Shown here piece after piece: positions 49,996 to 59,545 of a stretch of 64,000 nucleotides of DNA. Within the stretch, counting starts at the first letter, position 1. The number at the start of each line of letters is the position of its first letter. The translations under genes were made by a program, and so were the position numbers. A model generated the notes under the pieces. It did not search any database. It had not been told where the DNA came from and was given only the letters and a program-made list of their open reading frames with translations. This DNA is from an uncultured Bacteroidales bacterium (GTDB lineage Bacteria > Bacteroidota > Bacteroidia > Bacteroidales > Bacteroidaceae): NCBI GenBank assembly GCA_949297215.1, contig CASFRV010000002.1:106065-170064 (forward strand). Direction: 5' to 3'.

Positions 49996-50111
49996 CGGGC
50001 GGCCCTGCCGAAAGGCCGGCGAGGAGGCCGGCGGAGGCCTGCTGCGGCGGCCCGTGGCGCGCTGCGGCGCAAAAAAGCGGCTTTCTTTTTGCTTGTTTGG
50101 CGGGCATGGCG

Positions 50112-50119
50112 TAACTTTG
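50112..50119 (+). promoter_or_regulatory. -7 box TAACTTTG of asd
   Basis: A perfect box 40 bases before the asd start. Confidence 0.75.
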
Positions 50120-50159
50120 CCTCACGTACAAAAGCATCAAGACTGCAAACAGACACAGC

Positions 50160-51170
50160 ATGAAAGTAGCAATAGTGGGCGCCAGCGGCGCCGTCGGCCA
50201 AGAATTTCTCCGCGTCCTTGCCGAGCGCGACTTCCCCATCGACGAACTCCTCCTTTTCGGCTCGGCACGCAGCGCGGGCCATACGTACGACTTCCGCGGG
50301 AAGCCCGTCAGCGTGCGGCTCCTGCAACACGGCGACGACTTCCGCGGCGTCGACATCGCCTTTACGTCGGCCGGGGCGGGCGTTTCGAAAGAGTATGCCG
50401 CCGACATCACGAAGCACGGCGCCGTGATGATCGACAATTCGAGCGCTTTCCGCATGGACCCCGACGTGCCTCTCGTCGTGCCCGAATGCAACGCGGCCGA
50501 CGCGCTGAGCCGTCCGCGCGGCATCATTGCCAACCCCAACTGCACGACCATCATGATGGTGGTGGCCTTGCAGGCCATCGAGCAGCTGAGCCACATACGG
50601 CGCATCCACGTGGCCTCGTACCAGGCTGCCAGCGGGGCCGGCGCCGCTGCCATGGACGAGCTCTGCGAGCAGTACCGCCAGGTGCTGGCCGGCGAGCCCG
50701 CCACGGTCGAGAAGTTCCCCTATCAGCTCGCCTTCAACGTTATCCCGCAGATCGACGTCTTTCAGGATAACGACTACACGAAGGAGGAGATGAAAATGTA
50801 CAACGAGACGCGGAAAATCATGCACAGCGACGTGGCCGTGAGCGCCACGTGCGTGCGCGTGCCCTCGCTGCGCTCCCACTCGGAGAGCATCTGGCTCGAA
50901 ACGGAGCGCCCCGTGAGCGTCGAGGAGGCCCGCCGCGCCATCGCCGAGGGCGAGGGCCTTGTGCTCATGGACAACCCGGCCGCCAAGGAGTATCCCATGC
51001 CCCTCTTCCTCTCGGGCAAAGACCCCGTCTACGTGGGCCGCATCCGCAAGGACCTGGCCAACCCGAACGGCCTGACCTTCTGGCTCGTGAGCGACCAGAT
51101 ACGCAAGGGCGCCGCCCTCAACGCCGTGCAGATAGCCGAGTATCTGGTGCGCTGCGGCGACATCAGCTGA
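50160..51170 (+). CDS. asd: Aspartate-semialdehyde dehydrogenase
   Basis: A 336-residue enzyme. [20 protein letters not shown] is the NADP-binding start, [21 protein letters not shown] and IIANPNCTT place the catalytic cysteine at C128, and later PVSVEEARR and YVGRIRKDL match the family. It makes aspartate semialdehyde for lysine, threonine, methionine and diaminopimelate synthesis. It has its own promoter, and fumarase follows 49 bases later. Confidence 0.96.
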   Translation: MKVAIVGASGAVGQEFLRVLAERDFPIDELLLFGSARSAGHTYDFRGKPVSVRLLQHGDDFRGVDIAFTSAGAGVSKEYAADITKHGAVMIDNSSAFRMDPDVPLVVPECNAADALSRPRGIIANPNCTTIMMVVALQAIEQLSHIRRIHVASYQAASGAGAAAMDELCEQYRQVLAGEPATVEKFPYQLAFNVIPQIDVFQDNDYTKEEMKMYNETRKIMHSDVAVSATCVRVPSLRSHSESIWLETERPVSVEEARRAIAEGEGLVLMDNPAAKEYPMPLFLSGKDPVYVGRIRKDLANPNGLTFWLVSDQIRKGAALNAVQIAEYLVRCGDIS

Positions 51171-51219
51171 CGCCACGCGCCGGCCACCCGACAACAATCA
51201 CCGACACACAGACATAACA

Positions 51220-52863
51220 ATGGCACAGACACCCGAATTCAAGTATGCCCCCATGTTTCAGCTGGGGAATGACGAGACGGAATACTACCTCCTGACGAAG
51301 GACTACGTCTCGGTGAGCGAGTTTGAGGGACACCCCGTCCTGAAAGTAGAGGCCGAGGGCCTCACGCGCATGATCAACCAGGCCTTCCGCGACGTATCGT
51401 TCCTCCTGCGCCGCAGCCACAACGAGCAGGTGGCCAAGATTCTCTCCGACCCCGAGGCCAGCGACAACGACAAGTACGTGGCGCTGACGTTCCTGCGCAA
51501 CGCCGAGGTGGCCGCCAAGGGGCAGCTGCCCCTCTGCCAGGACACGGGCACGGCCATCGTCCACGGCGAGAAAGGCCAGCAGGTGTGGACGGGCTTCGAC
51601 GACGAGGAAGCCATAGCCCGCGGCGTCTATAAGACCTATACCGAGGAAAACCTGCGCTACTCGCAGAACGCTCCGCTCACGATGTACGACGAAGTGAACA
51701 CGCGCTGCAACCTGCCCGCACAGATCGACCTGGAAGCCACCGAAGGCATGGAATATCGCTTCCTCTGCGTCACAAAGGGCGGCGGCTCGGCCAACAAGAC
51801 CTATCTCTACCAAGAGACGAAAGCCATCCTCAACCCCGACACGCTCGTGCCCTTCCTCGTGGAAAAGATGAAAACGCTGGGCACGGCCGCCTGTCCGCCC
51901 TATCACATCGCCTTTGTCATCGGCGGAACCTCGGCCGAGAAGAACCTGCTCACCGTCAAGCTCGCCTCGACCCACTACTACGACACGCTGCCCACGACGG
52001 GCGACGAGACGGGCCGCGCCTTCCGCGACGTGGAGCTCGAAAAACGCCTGCTCGACGAAGCCCACCGCATCGGCCTGGGCGCACAGTTCGGCGGTAAATA
52101 CTTTGCCCACGACGTGCGCGTGGTGCGCCTGCCGCGCCACGGCGCCAGCTGCCCCGTGGGCTTGGGCGTGAGCTGCTCGGCCGACCGCAACATCAAGTGC
52201 AAAATCAACCGCGACGGCATCTGGATCGAAAAGATGGACGACAACCCCGGCTCGCTCATCCCCGAAGAGCTGCGCCAGGCCGGCGAGGGCAACGCCGTGC
52301 GCATCGACCTGGACCAGCCCATGAGCGAGGTGTGCAAAATCCTCACCCGGTATCCCGTGGCCACGCGCGTATCGCTCAACGGCACCATCATCGTGGCCCG
52401 CGACATCGCCCATGCCCGCCTCAAAGAGCGCCTCGACCGCGGCGAAGACCTGCCCGCCTACATCAAAGACCACCCCGTGCTCTACGCCGGTCCCGCCAAG
52501 ACGCCCGCGGGCATGCCCTGCGGCTCGATGGGGCCCACCACGGCCAACCGCATGGACCCCTACGTCGACCTCTTCCAGAGCCACGGCGGCTCGCTCGTCA
52601 TGATTGCCAAGGGCAACCGCACGCAAGCCGTGACCGACGCCTGCCAGAAGCACGGAGGCTTCTACCTGGGCTCCATCGGAGGCCCTGCCGCCATCCTTTC
52701 GCAGAACAACATCAAGAGCATCGAGTGCGTGGAGTTCCCCGAGCTGGGCATGGAAGCCGTCTGGAAGATACGCGTGGAAGACTTCCCCGCCTTTATCCTC
52801 GTGGACGACAAGGGCAACGACTTCTTCAAGCAGATAAAGCCCCGCTGCACCGGCGGCTGCTGA
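51220..52863 (+). CDS. fumA: Class I fumarate hydratase
   Basis: A 547-residue [4Fe-4S] enzyme (FumA/FumB type, both halves in one chain). [10 protein letters not shown] carries C106, a cluster ligand; [10 protein letters not shown] and [19 protein letters not shown] are further conserved sites, and [11 protein letters not shown] is in the substrate region. It interconverts fumarate and malate, part of the succinate-producing branch in these anaerobes. A symmetric terminator follows. Confidence 0.96.
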   Translation: MAQTPEFKYAPMFQLGNDETEYYLLTKDYVSVSEFEGHPVLKVEAEGLTRMINQAFRDVSFLLRRSHNEQVAKILSDPEASDNDKYVALTFLRNAEVAAKGQLPLCQDTGTAIVHGEKGQQVWTGFDDEEAIARGVYKTYTEENLRYSQNAPLTMYDEVNTRCNLPAQIDLEATEGMEYRFLCVTKGGGSANKTYLYQETKAILNPDTLVPFLVEKMKTLGTAACPPYHIAFVIGGTSAEKNLLTVKLASTHYYDTLPTTGDETGRAFRDVELEKRLLDEAHRIGLGAQFGGKYFAHDVRVVRLPRHGASCPVGLGVSCSADRNIKCKINRDGIWIEKMDDNPGSLIPEELRQAGEGNAVRIDLDQPMSEVCKILTRYPVATRVSLNGTIIVARDIAHARLKERLDRGEDLPAYIKDHPVLYAGPAKTPAGMPCGSMGPTTANRMDPYVDLFQSHGGSLVMIAKGNRTQAVTDACQKHGGFYLGSIGGPAAILSQNNIKSIECVEFPELGMEAVWKIRVEDFPAFILVDDKGNDFFKQIKPRCTGGC

Positions 52864-52890
52864 GCCTCGCCGCGCACAAGGCATATAACG

Positions 52891-52930
52891 AAACAAGCAA
52901 CGAAGCGCTCACGTGCTTCGTTGCTTGTTT
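52891..52930. terminator. Bidirectional terminator between fumA and parC
   Basis: AAACAAGCAACGAAGC pairs perfectly with GCTTCGTTGCTTGTTT around an 8-base loop; A and T runs on both sides suit convergent genes. Confidence 0.85.
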
Positions 52931-52958
52931 TATATCCGTTCTGTTGCCACCGGCGGCG

Positions 52959-55673
52959 TCAAAACAGGCGGAAGTTGCCGTCGGCGTCGATGTTGCCGCC
53001 CGTTTCGGGGCGCGGGGCCGGGGGCGTGGGAGATTCATCGGGGGTGGCGGCCTCGTCGGGGGCGGAGGCTGGGCCGGAGGCATCGGGGGTGGCGTCGCCG
53101 TCGGCGGGCGTTTCGCCCTCGGGGGCGGGCAGCTCCCCGACGGTGGCCACGTTGAGCGTGGTGATGCGCTTGCCCTTGGCCTTGAAGCCCTTGACGCCGA
53201 CGAACGTGGCGGCGTCGACCTCCATGGGCGGGCGCTCGGCGTCGGGGCCGCCGAAGGTCACGACGATGCGGGGCGCTGCCGCGGCGGTGAGCAGCAGCAG
53301 GCGCGAGGCGGGGTTGTCGCCCAGATAGTTCTGGTGGCGGGCGGGGGCGGCGGGTTCGAGGCGGAAGCGCTTCAGGTATGGATGGCCGCCCTGCGAGGCG
53401 TCCAGCAGCACGGCGGTCCAGACCTTGTCGGCGTCGAACTTCTCAACGCTTTCCAGGTTGGGCTCATAGTGGTTGTTGGGGTCGAAGTCGGTGGTGTAGA
53501 ACTCGCCGCCGGGCAACATGACGAGCACGCGGTCGCCCGTGTGGAACTCGCCGAGATAGCGGCCGCGCCCGTCGAAGTTGAGCCGCTGCACGTCGTAGTC
53601 GAACCACACGCGGCGGCCGCCGAGCGTCGAGGCGCCGTGGGCTTTGAGCGTCACCTTGTGGACGTCGAGGCGCGTGAGCAGGCTGCCGCGCGACTGGCGG
53701 CTGCGCACGGGCACCTCGCCAAAGTCTTTTTCGAAATAGAGGCGGCGCAGCTTGGGGTTGGGTCTGAGCGCCACCTTGACCACTTCGGCCTCGCCGTTGG
53801 CGTTGGCCGTGAAGTAGGCCACGCGGCTGCCGGGCGTGCCCTGCGTGAGGTCGTACTCGCGGTCGTGCGTCACGGCCGTCACGTTGAAGCGCTTCACGTA
53901 GAAGGCCCCCGAGGCTCCGTCGCGGTAGACCACGTTGTAGATGGTGCGCGCGTCGCCCCGCTTGAACACGGCGATGTGTATCACCTCGGCCTTGCGCCGT
54001 TCGGCCTTGCTGCGGGCCGTCTCGCCGATGAACACTTTGTCGGCCACGCGCGTCACCTTGTACGTGCCGTCGCGGTAGAAGATGATCACTTCGTCGATGG
54101 GCGAGCAGTTTTCCACGAACTCGTCTTTTTTCAGCGCCGTGCCCATGAAGCCGTCGGCGCGGTCGATGTAGAGCTTCTCGGTGGCTTCGATCACCTTGGC
54201 GGCCTCGACGCGGTCGAACGAGCGTATCTCGGTGCGCCGCGGGTGTTCGGCGCCATATTTATCGCGCACCAGGCGGAACCAGGCGGCCGTGACCTCCACC
54301 ATGTCGGAGAGGTCGTGGTCAATGCGCTCCACTTCGGCCTTCATGCGGGCTATGAGCTCGTCGGCCTTGTCTTTGTTGAATTTCAGGATGCGCCCCATCT
54401 TTATTTCGAGCAGGCGCAGGATGTCGTCGCGCGTGACGTCGCGCACGAGCTGCGGGCGGAAGGGCGCCAGCCGCCCGTCGACGTGAGCCACGGCGGCGTC
54501 CAGGTCGGGCGCCTGCTCGAAGGCGCGGTCCTTGTAGATGCGTTCCTCGATGAAGATGCGTTCGAGCGAGGCGAAATGGAGGCTCTCCATCAGTTCGCCG
54601 CGGCGGATGAGCAGCTCGCGGCGCAGGAGCTCGCGCGTGCTGTCGACGCTGCGGCGCAGCACCTCGCTCACCGAGAGAAACTTGGGCCGCCGTTCGTCGA
54701 TGACGCAGCAGTTGGGCGAAATGCTCACCTCGCAATCGGTAAAGGCATACAGGGCGTCGATGGCTTTGTCCGAGCTCGTGCCCGGAGCCAGGTGGACGAG
54801 GATCTCGACCGTGGCCGCCGTGTTGTCGTCGACCTTGCGTATTTTTATCTTCCCCTTTTCGTTGGCTTTCAGGATGCTGTCGATGAGCGACGAGGTGGTC
54901 TTTCCGTAGGGAATCTCCGAAATGCAGAGCGTTTTGCTGTCGAGTTTGCTGATTTTGGCCCTCACCCTCACGCTGCCGCCGCGCATGCCGTCGTTGTAGC
55001 GCGCCACGTCGATGGAGCCTCCCGTCTGAAAGTCGGGATAGAGGTGAAACTCCTCTCCGTGCAGGTAGCTGATGGCGGCGTCGCAGAGCTCCGTGAAGTT
55101 GTGCGGCAGGATTTTGGCCGAAAGGCCCACAGCGATGCCCTCGGCGCCTTGAGCCAAGAGCAGCGGAAACTTGACGGGCAGCGTCACGGGCTCCTTGTTG
55201 CGCCCGTCGTAGGAGAGTTTCCACTCCGTCGTCTTGGGGTTGAACAGCACGTCGAGCGCCAGCTTCGAGAGGCGCGCCTCGATGTATCGCGGCGCCGCGG
55301 CCGAGTCGCCCGTCAGGATGTTTCCCCAGTTGCCCTGGCAGTCGATGAGCAGGTCCTTCTGCCCCAGCTGCACCAGGGCGTCGCCGATGGAGGCGTCGCC
55401 GTGGGGGTGAAACTGCATGGTGTGGCCCACGATGTTGGCCACCTTGTTGTAGCGCCCGTCGTCCAGGCGCTTCATCGAGTGGAGGATGCGGCGCTGCACG
55501 GGCTTCAGGCCGTCGCCCAGGTGGGGCACGGCACGTTCCAGGATGACGTACGAGGCGTAGTCGAGAAACCAGTGCTGATACATGCCCGAGAGGCGGGGCG
55601 CCGCGTCGCCCTCTGCCGGCAGCGTCACCTCCGCAGAGGCGGTCGGCTGCGTGTCTTGTGTTTCGTCGCTCAT
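52959..55673 (-). CDS. parC: DNA topoisomerase IV subunit A
   Basis: A 904-residue type IIA topoisomerase A subunit. YASYVILERAVPHLGDGLKPVQRRIL and HTMQFHPHGDASIGDALVQL are the core motifs; the catalytic tyrosine is Y130 in APRYIEARLS. A coiled-coil and beta-pinwheel-like region with weak blade repeats (RRVWFDYDVQRLNF...) follow, then an acidic, Pro-rich tail of ~60 residues. The lack of an obvious GyrA box and the divergent C-terminal domain favour ParC over GyrA. The start is the ATG of MSDETQD, downstream of a clear promoter; frames extending further upstream run into repeat DNA. Confidence 0.92.
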   Translation of the reverse strand: MSDETQDTQPTASAEVTLPAEGDAAPRLSGMYQHWFLDYASYVILERAVPHLGDGLKPVQRRILHSMKRLDDGRYNKVANIVGHTMQFHPHGDASIGDALVQLGQKDLLIDCQGNWGNILTGDSAAAPRYIEARLSKLALDVLFNPKTTEWKLSYDGRNKEPVTLPVKFPLLLAQGAEGIAVGLSAKILPHNFTELCDAAISYLHGEEFHLYPDFQTGGSIDVARYNDGMRGGSVRVRAKISKLDSKTLCISEIPYGKTTSSLIDSILKANEKGKIKIRKVDDNTAATVEILVHLAPGTSSDKAIDALYAFTDCEVSISPNCCVIDERRPKFLSVSEVLRRSVDSTRELLRRELLIRRGELMESLHFASLERIFIEERIYKDRAFEQAPDLDAAVAHVDGRLAPFRPQLVRDVTRDDILRLLEIKMGRILKFNKDKADELIARMKAEVERIDHDLSDMVEVTAAWFRLVRDKYGAEHPRRTEIRSFDRVEAAKVIEATEKLYIDRADGFMGTALKKDEFVENCSPIDEVIIFYRDGTYKVTRVADKVFIGETARSKAERRKAEVIHIAVFKRGDARTIYNVVYRDGASGAFYVKRFNVTAVTHDREYDLTQGTPGSRVAYFTANANGEAEVVKVALRPNPKLRRLYFEKDFGEVPVRSRQSRGSLLTRLDVHKVTLKAHGASTLGGRRVWFDYDVQRLNFDGRGRYLGEFHTGDRVLVMLPGGEFYTTDFDPNNHYEPNLESVEKFDADKVWTAVLLDASQGGHPYLKRFRLEPAAPARHQNYLGDNPASRLLLLTAAAAPRIVVTFGGPDAERPPMEVDAATFVGVKGFKAKGKRITTLNVATVGELPAPEGETPADGDATPDASGPASAPDEAATPDESPTPPAPRPETGGNIDADGNFRLF

Positions 55674-55741
55674 GCTGATCGGTTGTTTCGGTCGGGCCGC
55701 GAAAAAAAGCCGCCGGCCCGTCCGTCGTGAAAAAGATAAGG

Positions 55742-55749
55742 CAAAGTTA
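55742..55749 (-). promoter_or_regulatory. -7 box TAACTTTG of parC
   Basis: On the complementary strand, 68 bases before the parC start and 76 bases from R1 copy E. Confidence 0.7.
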
Positions 55750-55825
55750 CGAAAAAATAGCCGAACGCGCCCGTCCCCACGGGCCGGGTGCGCCCGCGCC
55801 GCCCGCCGCCGCGCCCGGCCGCCCG

Positions 55826-56191
55826 CCCCCTGTGCGCTATATGGCACTGCGTTAAAGCGGACACCCGGCGACGCACGCCTTTTAGCGTTGTTTTCGTGCG
55901 TCCATGCGGCTTTTTTGTGTATCCATGCGGCTGCCCCGTCGATCCATCCCATGGATTTCGATTTCCATCCCATGGATTCGCCGATCCAAGGGATGGAAAT
56001 TCCCATCCAAGGCCACTTTTCAGATGAAAATGGAGGCCGATTTTCGCCATATAGTGGCGAAATTCGCGTTCTTGGGCATCCCTACGGCAGGGCGTCGCAT
56101 GGATATGCTTGAAAATGAGGTATTTCTGATTTTCGCGTATTTGCGAGCGAAGGAACGTGCGCTCGAAAATAATCGATTCTCCGTGTTAAAA
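55826..56191 (+). repeat. R1 dispersed element, copy E (366 bp)
   Basis: It runs from CCCCCTGTGCGCTATATGGC through GTTAAAGCGGACA, two CCATCCCATGGAT motifs, GATCCAAGGGATGG, CGCCATATAGTGGCG and TTTTCGCGTATTTGCGAGCG to GATTCTCCGTGTTAAAA. Its CTGTGCGC end faces parC. Confidence 0.88.
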
Positions 56192-56683
56192 TTTTATTGT
56201 GCCGCGCAACCATCGTCCGCCCCGTGCGGTGGAGATATCCGCTGCATAGAGACGCGATTCATCGCTTCTCTCACCGCCAGGATGACCCACCGTGGGGAAG
56301 AATGTCGCAGCGGGGCTGCGCCCCGAGCGGGTGAGATGCGATGAATCGTGTCTCTACGTGGCGGACATTCAGCCTCACCGCCATCACCACCGCCCTATGC
56401 GGTCAGCCACCGTAGCACGAGCGGCCTCGAAGAGGTCGACTTATCAGTAACCGCGGGTGGAGCGCAGCGGAACCCGCGGTACGCACACACCCCACAAAGA
56501 TAGCCTCGAAGGGACGTCTATACCCGAAGCCACCACGGGCATAGCGACCTCTTCGAGGCCGACAGCCTCACCTGCTCCCCCACCTCGGGTTCCGCTGCGC
56601 TCCACCCGATGTTACTCATAGCCCGGCCCCATCGCGGCCGTCGCGGGCGGTGCCCCCTCATGGCCCCTCGACGCCTGCGGCTC
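56192..56683. repeat. R2 palindrome cluster, copy E
   Basis: It contains GAGACGCGATTCATCGCTTC (56248-56270) and a variant at 56332-56353 beside GGGGCTGCGCCCCGAGCGGG. CCGCGGGT/ACCCGCGG, CCTCGGGT/ACCCGATG and CCTCGAAGAGG hairpins follow. No gene is credible. Confidence 0.68.
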
Positions 56684-56998
56684 GGATGTTGGAATGAAAA
56701 GCAAGCTTTCCCTTCCTACTTCTCTCGCCTTGCACTAACACTGGCTTCGCCCAAGTTAGGCTGCGGCTCGGATGTGTAAAGAAAATCAAGACTTTTCTTT
56801 ACACTTCTCTCGCCTTGCACTAACACTGGCTTCGCCCAAGTTAGGCTGCGGCTCGGATGTGGAAAGAAAATCAAGACTTTTCTTTACACTTCTCTCGCCT
56901 TGCACTAACACTGGCTTCGCCCAAGTTAGGCTGCGGCTCGGATGTGTAAAGAAAATCAAGGCTTTTCTTTCCACTTCTCTCGCCTTGCACTAACTTTG
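56684..56998 (+). repeat. Array of 85-bp tandem repeats ending in a promoter
   Basis: Units start at 56684, 56770, 56855 and 56940. Each has an inverted repeat (GTGTAAAGAAAA against TTTTCTTTACAC; the first unit instead has the tsaE-type GGAATGAAAAGC arm), then TCTCGCCTTGCACTAAC, ACTGGCTTCGCCCAAGTTAG and GCTGCGGCTCGG. In the last unit TAACACTG becomes the consensus box TAACTTTG (56991-56998), 25 bases before the next gene. Confidence 0.88.
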
Positions 56999-57023
56999 GC
57001 ACCGAATATCAAGAGGTTAACGC

Positions 57024-57836
57024 ATGAGGTATTTCTCTTTCCGCCGCATGGCTCTGTGCGGAGCGCTGCTGCCTTGCCTGCTGTGGGCGCAGCTGCCGGA
57101 GCGGGGCGTGGTGCACCATGCCACGTGGGCCGCCGTGGGGCGGGCGCGCGTGCTCGACACGTATCTTTCGCCGCTGGAATATGCGGGGCCGTCGTTCGGA
57201 CTGGTGCATCTCACGGACCGGGCGGCGCGATGGGGCCGCGGGCGCGTAAGTGTGCAGGGGCTCTATACGGGCCATGTGGCCTGCCTCGGCACGTCGTCGG
57301 TCGACGGCCGCGAGTGGGAGGCGCTGCTCTCGGGCGCCGTGGCCTGGCACTACAACTGGTTCCCGGCGCGCGGGCTGCGCGTGGGCGTGGGCCCCATGGC
57401 CGAGCTGGCCACGGGTGTCACCTACAACGCGCGCAACGGCAACAACCCGGCGCAGGGGCGGCTCGACGCTGCCGTGGGCCTTTCGGCCTTGGCCGGCTGG
57501 CACTTCCGGCTGTGGCGGCGTCCCTTCTCGTGCCTGGTGCGGGCCGACGTGCCGCTGGTGGGCGCCATGTTCACGCCGACGTACGGACAGTCGTACTACG
57601 AAATTTTCACCCTCGGCCACTACGACCGCAACGTGCGGGCCACGCATCCCTTCAACGCCCCTTCGGCCCGCCTGCTGGCCGCGCTGCGCATCCCCGTGGC
57701 GGGCGCCACGCTCAGCCTGGGCTATCTGGGCGACGTGCGCCAGGCCGACGTGGCTCACCTGAAACGCCATTTGTGGAACCACCAATTCATGATAGGTTAT
57801 GAACGTACGCTCCGTCTTCTCCGTCCGCGCCGTTGA
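57024..57836 (+). CDS. Probable outer-membrane beta-barrel-type protein
   Basis: A 270-residue protein with a signal peptide (MRYFSFRRMALCGALLPCLLWAQ). The mature part has alternating aromatic beta-strands (GPSFGLVHLTDRAARWGRGRVSVQGLYTGHVA, WHYNWFPARGLRVGVGPMAELATGVTYNARNGNN, FRLWRRPFSCLVRADVPLVGAMF) as in Bacteroidales outer-membrane proteins. It resembles a DUF3316-like family often placed before an S41 protease; that name is from memory. Its 3' end overlaps the S41 gene by 38 bases. Confidence 0.75.
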   Translation: MRYFSFRRMALCGALLPCLLWAQLPERGVVHHATWAAVGRARVLDTYLSPLEYAGPSFGLVHLTDRAARWGRGRVSVQGLYTGHVACLGTSSVDGREWEALLSGAVAWHYNWFPARGLRVGVGPMAELATGVTYNARNGNNPAQGRLDAAVGLSALAGWHFRLWRRPFSCLVRADVPLVGAMFTPTYGQSYYEIFTLGHYDRNVRATHPFNAPSARLLAALRIPVAGATLSLGYLGDVRQADVAHLKRHLWNHQFMIGYERTLRLLRPRR

Positions 57837-58869
57837 GCGCTGGCTGGCCGCCCTCGTGCTGCTCGTGGTGCCGGCGGCCTGCGTCACCGAGGACGTGCCG
57901 CCCGACACGTGCCGCGGCAATTTCGACGCCCTGTGGCACACGCTCGACGAGCGTTATTGCTTTTTCTCCTACAAGGCCTCAGAGTATGGGCTCGACTGGC
58001 AGGAGGTGCGCGCCCGCTACCAGCCGGCCATCTCCGAGGGCATGACGCGCGAGCAGCTCTTCGAGGTGCTGGCGGCCATGACCTACGAGCTGCGCGACGG
58101 CCATGTCAACCTCTATGCCGCCCACGACGTGGCGCGCTACGGCCGTTGGTTCGACGATTACCCGATGAACTATTCCGACTCGCTGGAACGCAAATACCTG
58201 GGGCGTGCCGACGAGTACCGCCAGGCGGCCGGCCTGGCCTACCGCGTGCTCGACGACAACGTGGGCTACGTGCGCTGTGCGTCGTTTTCGTCAGGCTTCG
58301 GCGAGGGCAACCTCGCGCAGGTCATGGCCGACCTGGCCCTGTGCGACGCGCTCATCGTCGACGTGCGCAGCAACGGCGGGGGCCAGCTCACCTATGCCGC
58401 ACGCCTGGCCTCGGCCTTCATCAACGAGCGCACCTTGGGCGGCTACATGAGCCACAAGACGGGGCCCGGCCACGACGACTTCTCGACGCCCGAGCCCGTG
58501 TGGCTCGATCCCTTCACGGGGCTGCGGTGGCAGAAGCCCGTGGCCGTGCTCACCAACCGACGCACGTACAGCGCGGCCAACACGTTCGTGATGTACATGA
58601 AAGGGCTGCCCGGCGTCACCGTCGTGGGCGACCGCACGGGCGGCGGGGCCGGGATGCCCCTCAACGCCGAGCTCCCCTCGGGGTGGCTCGTGCGCTTCTC
58701 GGCCTGCCCCATGTACGACCGCGAGGGGCAGATAACGGAAATGGGCATAGACCCCGACGTGAAGGTGGACATCACCTCCGAGGACTATGCCCGTAGCGTG
58801 GATACAATCATCGAGACGGCGCGGCGCCTGCTGCGCGAGCGGGCGGCCGGCAGCGTCAGCGGCTCGTGA
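57799..58869 (+). CDS. S41-family (C-terminal processing-type) serine protease, lipoprotein
   Basis: A 356-residue protein with a lipoprotein signal ending VVPAAC (C28). FDALWHTLDERYCFFSYK and MTYELRDGHVNLYAAHD are typical tricorn/S41 N-terminal sequence; LIVDVRSNGGGQLTYAARLAS and VLTNRRTYSAANTFVMYMK hold the catalytic region, with the Ser in TYSAANT; DRTGGGAGMPLNAELPSGW and GIDPDVKVD close the fold. No PDZ domain is evident. It probably cleaves envelope proteins in the periplasm, coupled to the upstream outer-membrane protein by gene overlap. Confidence 0.88.
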   Translation: MNVRSVFSVRAVERWLAALVLLVVPAACVTEDVPPDTCRGNFDALWHTLDERYCFFSYKASEYGLDWQEVRARYQPAISEGMTREQLFEVLAAMTYELRDGHVNLYAAHDVARYGRWFDDYPMNYSDSLERKYLGRADEYRQAAGLAYRVLDDNVGYVRCASFSSGFGEGNLAQVMADLALCDALIVDVRSNGGGQLTYAARLASAFINERTLGGYMSHKTGPGHDDFSTPEPVWLDPFTGLRWQKPVAVLTNRRTYSAANTFVMYMKGLPGVTVVGDRTGGGAGMPLNAELPSGWLVRFSACPMYDREGQITEMGIDPDVKVDITSEDYARSVDTIIETARRLLRERAAGSVSGS

Positions 58870-59494
58870 TGTGCTCGATGAGGGGCACGATGTTGCCCGT
58901 GAAGAGGCGCACCGAGATGGCCATCAGGATGATGCCGAAAAACTTGCGCAGCAGATAGATTGTGCCCGGACCTATCCATTTTTCCACCTTGTCGGTGGCT
59001 TTCAGCACGAAGTAGACAAACAGCATGTTGAGCAGCAGCGCTATGATGATGTTCACTTGCGCAAACTCGGCGCGCAGCGAGATGAGCGTGGTGAACGATC
59101 CCGCGCCGGCCAGCAGGGGGAACACCACGGGGATGAGCGTGGCCTCCTTGATGGGGCCGTTGTATTTGAATATGGTCACGTCGAGCAGCATTTCCAGCGC
59201 CATGAGGAAGATGACGAGCGCGCCCGCCACGGCGAACGACTCGACGTCGACGTGGAAGAGGCGCAGCAAGGCGTCGCCCATGAAGAAGAAGAGCAGCAGC
59301 AGCGCCGTGGCGATGGTGGTGGCCTGAAGGGCGTTGATGGGGCGGCCTTTGGCCTTCTGATCGAGGAAGAGGGGCGTGCTGCCCAACACGTCGATGACGG
59401 CAAAGAGCACGATGAAGGCGCTGGCTATCTGCTGGAAATCGAGACGGGAAAAGATGTATTGCATAAGCTGAGGGATGTTTGAGCGGTTCGACAT
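58856..59494 (-). CDS. MarC-family integral membrane protein
   Basis: A 212-residue protein with six membrane segments: IASAFIVLFAVIDVLGSTPLFL, ATTIATALLLLFFFMGDALLRLF, AGALVIFLMALEMLL, EATLIPVVFPLLAGAGSFTTLISL, IIALLLNMLFVYFVLKA and a final IILMAISVRLFTGNIV. The pattern and length match MarC/UPF0056, once linked to antibiotic resistance but of unknown transport role. Its 3' end overlaps the convergent S41 gene by 14 bases. Confidence 0.9.
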   Translation of the reverse strand: MSNRSNIPQLMQYIFSRLDFQQIASAFIVLFAVIDVLGSTPLFLDQKAKGRPINALQATTIATALLLLFFFMGDALLRLFHVDVESFAVAGALVIFLMALEMLLDVTIFKYNGPIKEATLIPVVFPLLAGAGSFTTLISLRAEFAQVNIIIALLLNMLFVYFVLKATDKVEKWIGPGTIYLLRKFFGIILMAISVRLFTGNIVPLIEHITSR

Positions 59495-59499
59495 GTGAA

Positions 59500-59532
59500 A
59501 AGGCCGTGAGCACCGGGTGTGCTCACGGCCTT
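59500..59532. terminator. Terminator between marC and purL
   Basis: AAGGCCGTGAGCAC and GTGCTCACGGCCTT form a perfect 14-bp stem around a 5-base loop. On the - strand it follows purL and runs into TTTTC. Confidence 0.75.
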
Positions 59533-59545
59533 GTTTGTTGCGTCG

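Noticed and set aside
52959-55673. GyrA rather than ParC
   Set aside because: No GyrA-box-like motif is evident in the C-terminal region and the tail is divergent and acidic. A full alignment would be needed for certainty, but ParC fits better.
52197-55730. Giant + strand frame across the fumA end and parC
   Set aside because: It crosses the fumA stop region and the terminator and is antisense to parC; no domain is visible.
56684-56998. Possible CRISPR array
   Set aside because: Units are 85 bp, nearly identical over their full length, lack unique spacers, and end in a promoter. This is a tandem repeat.
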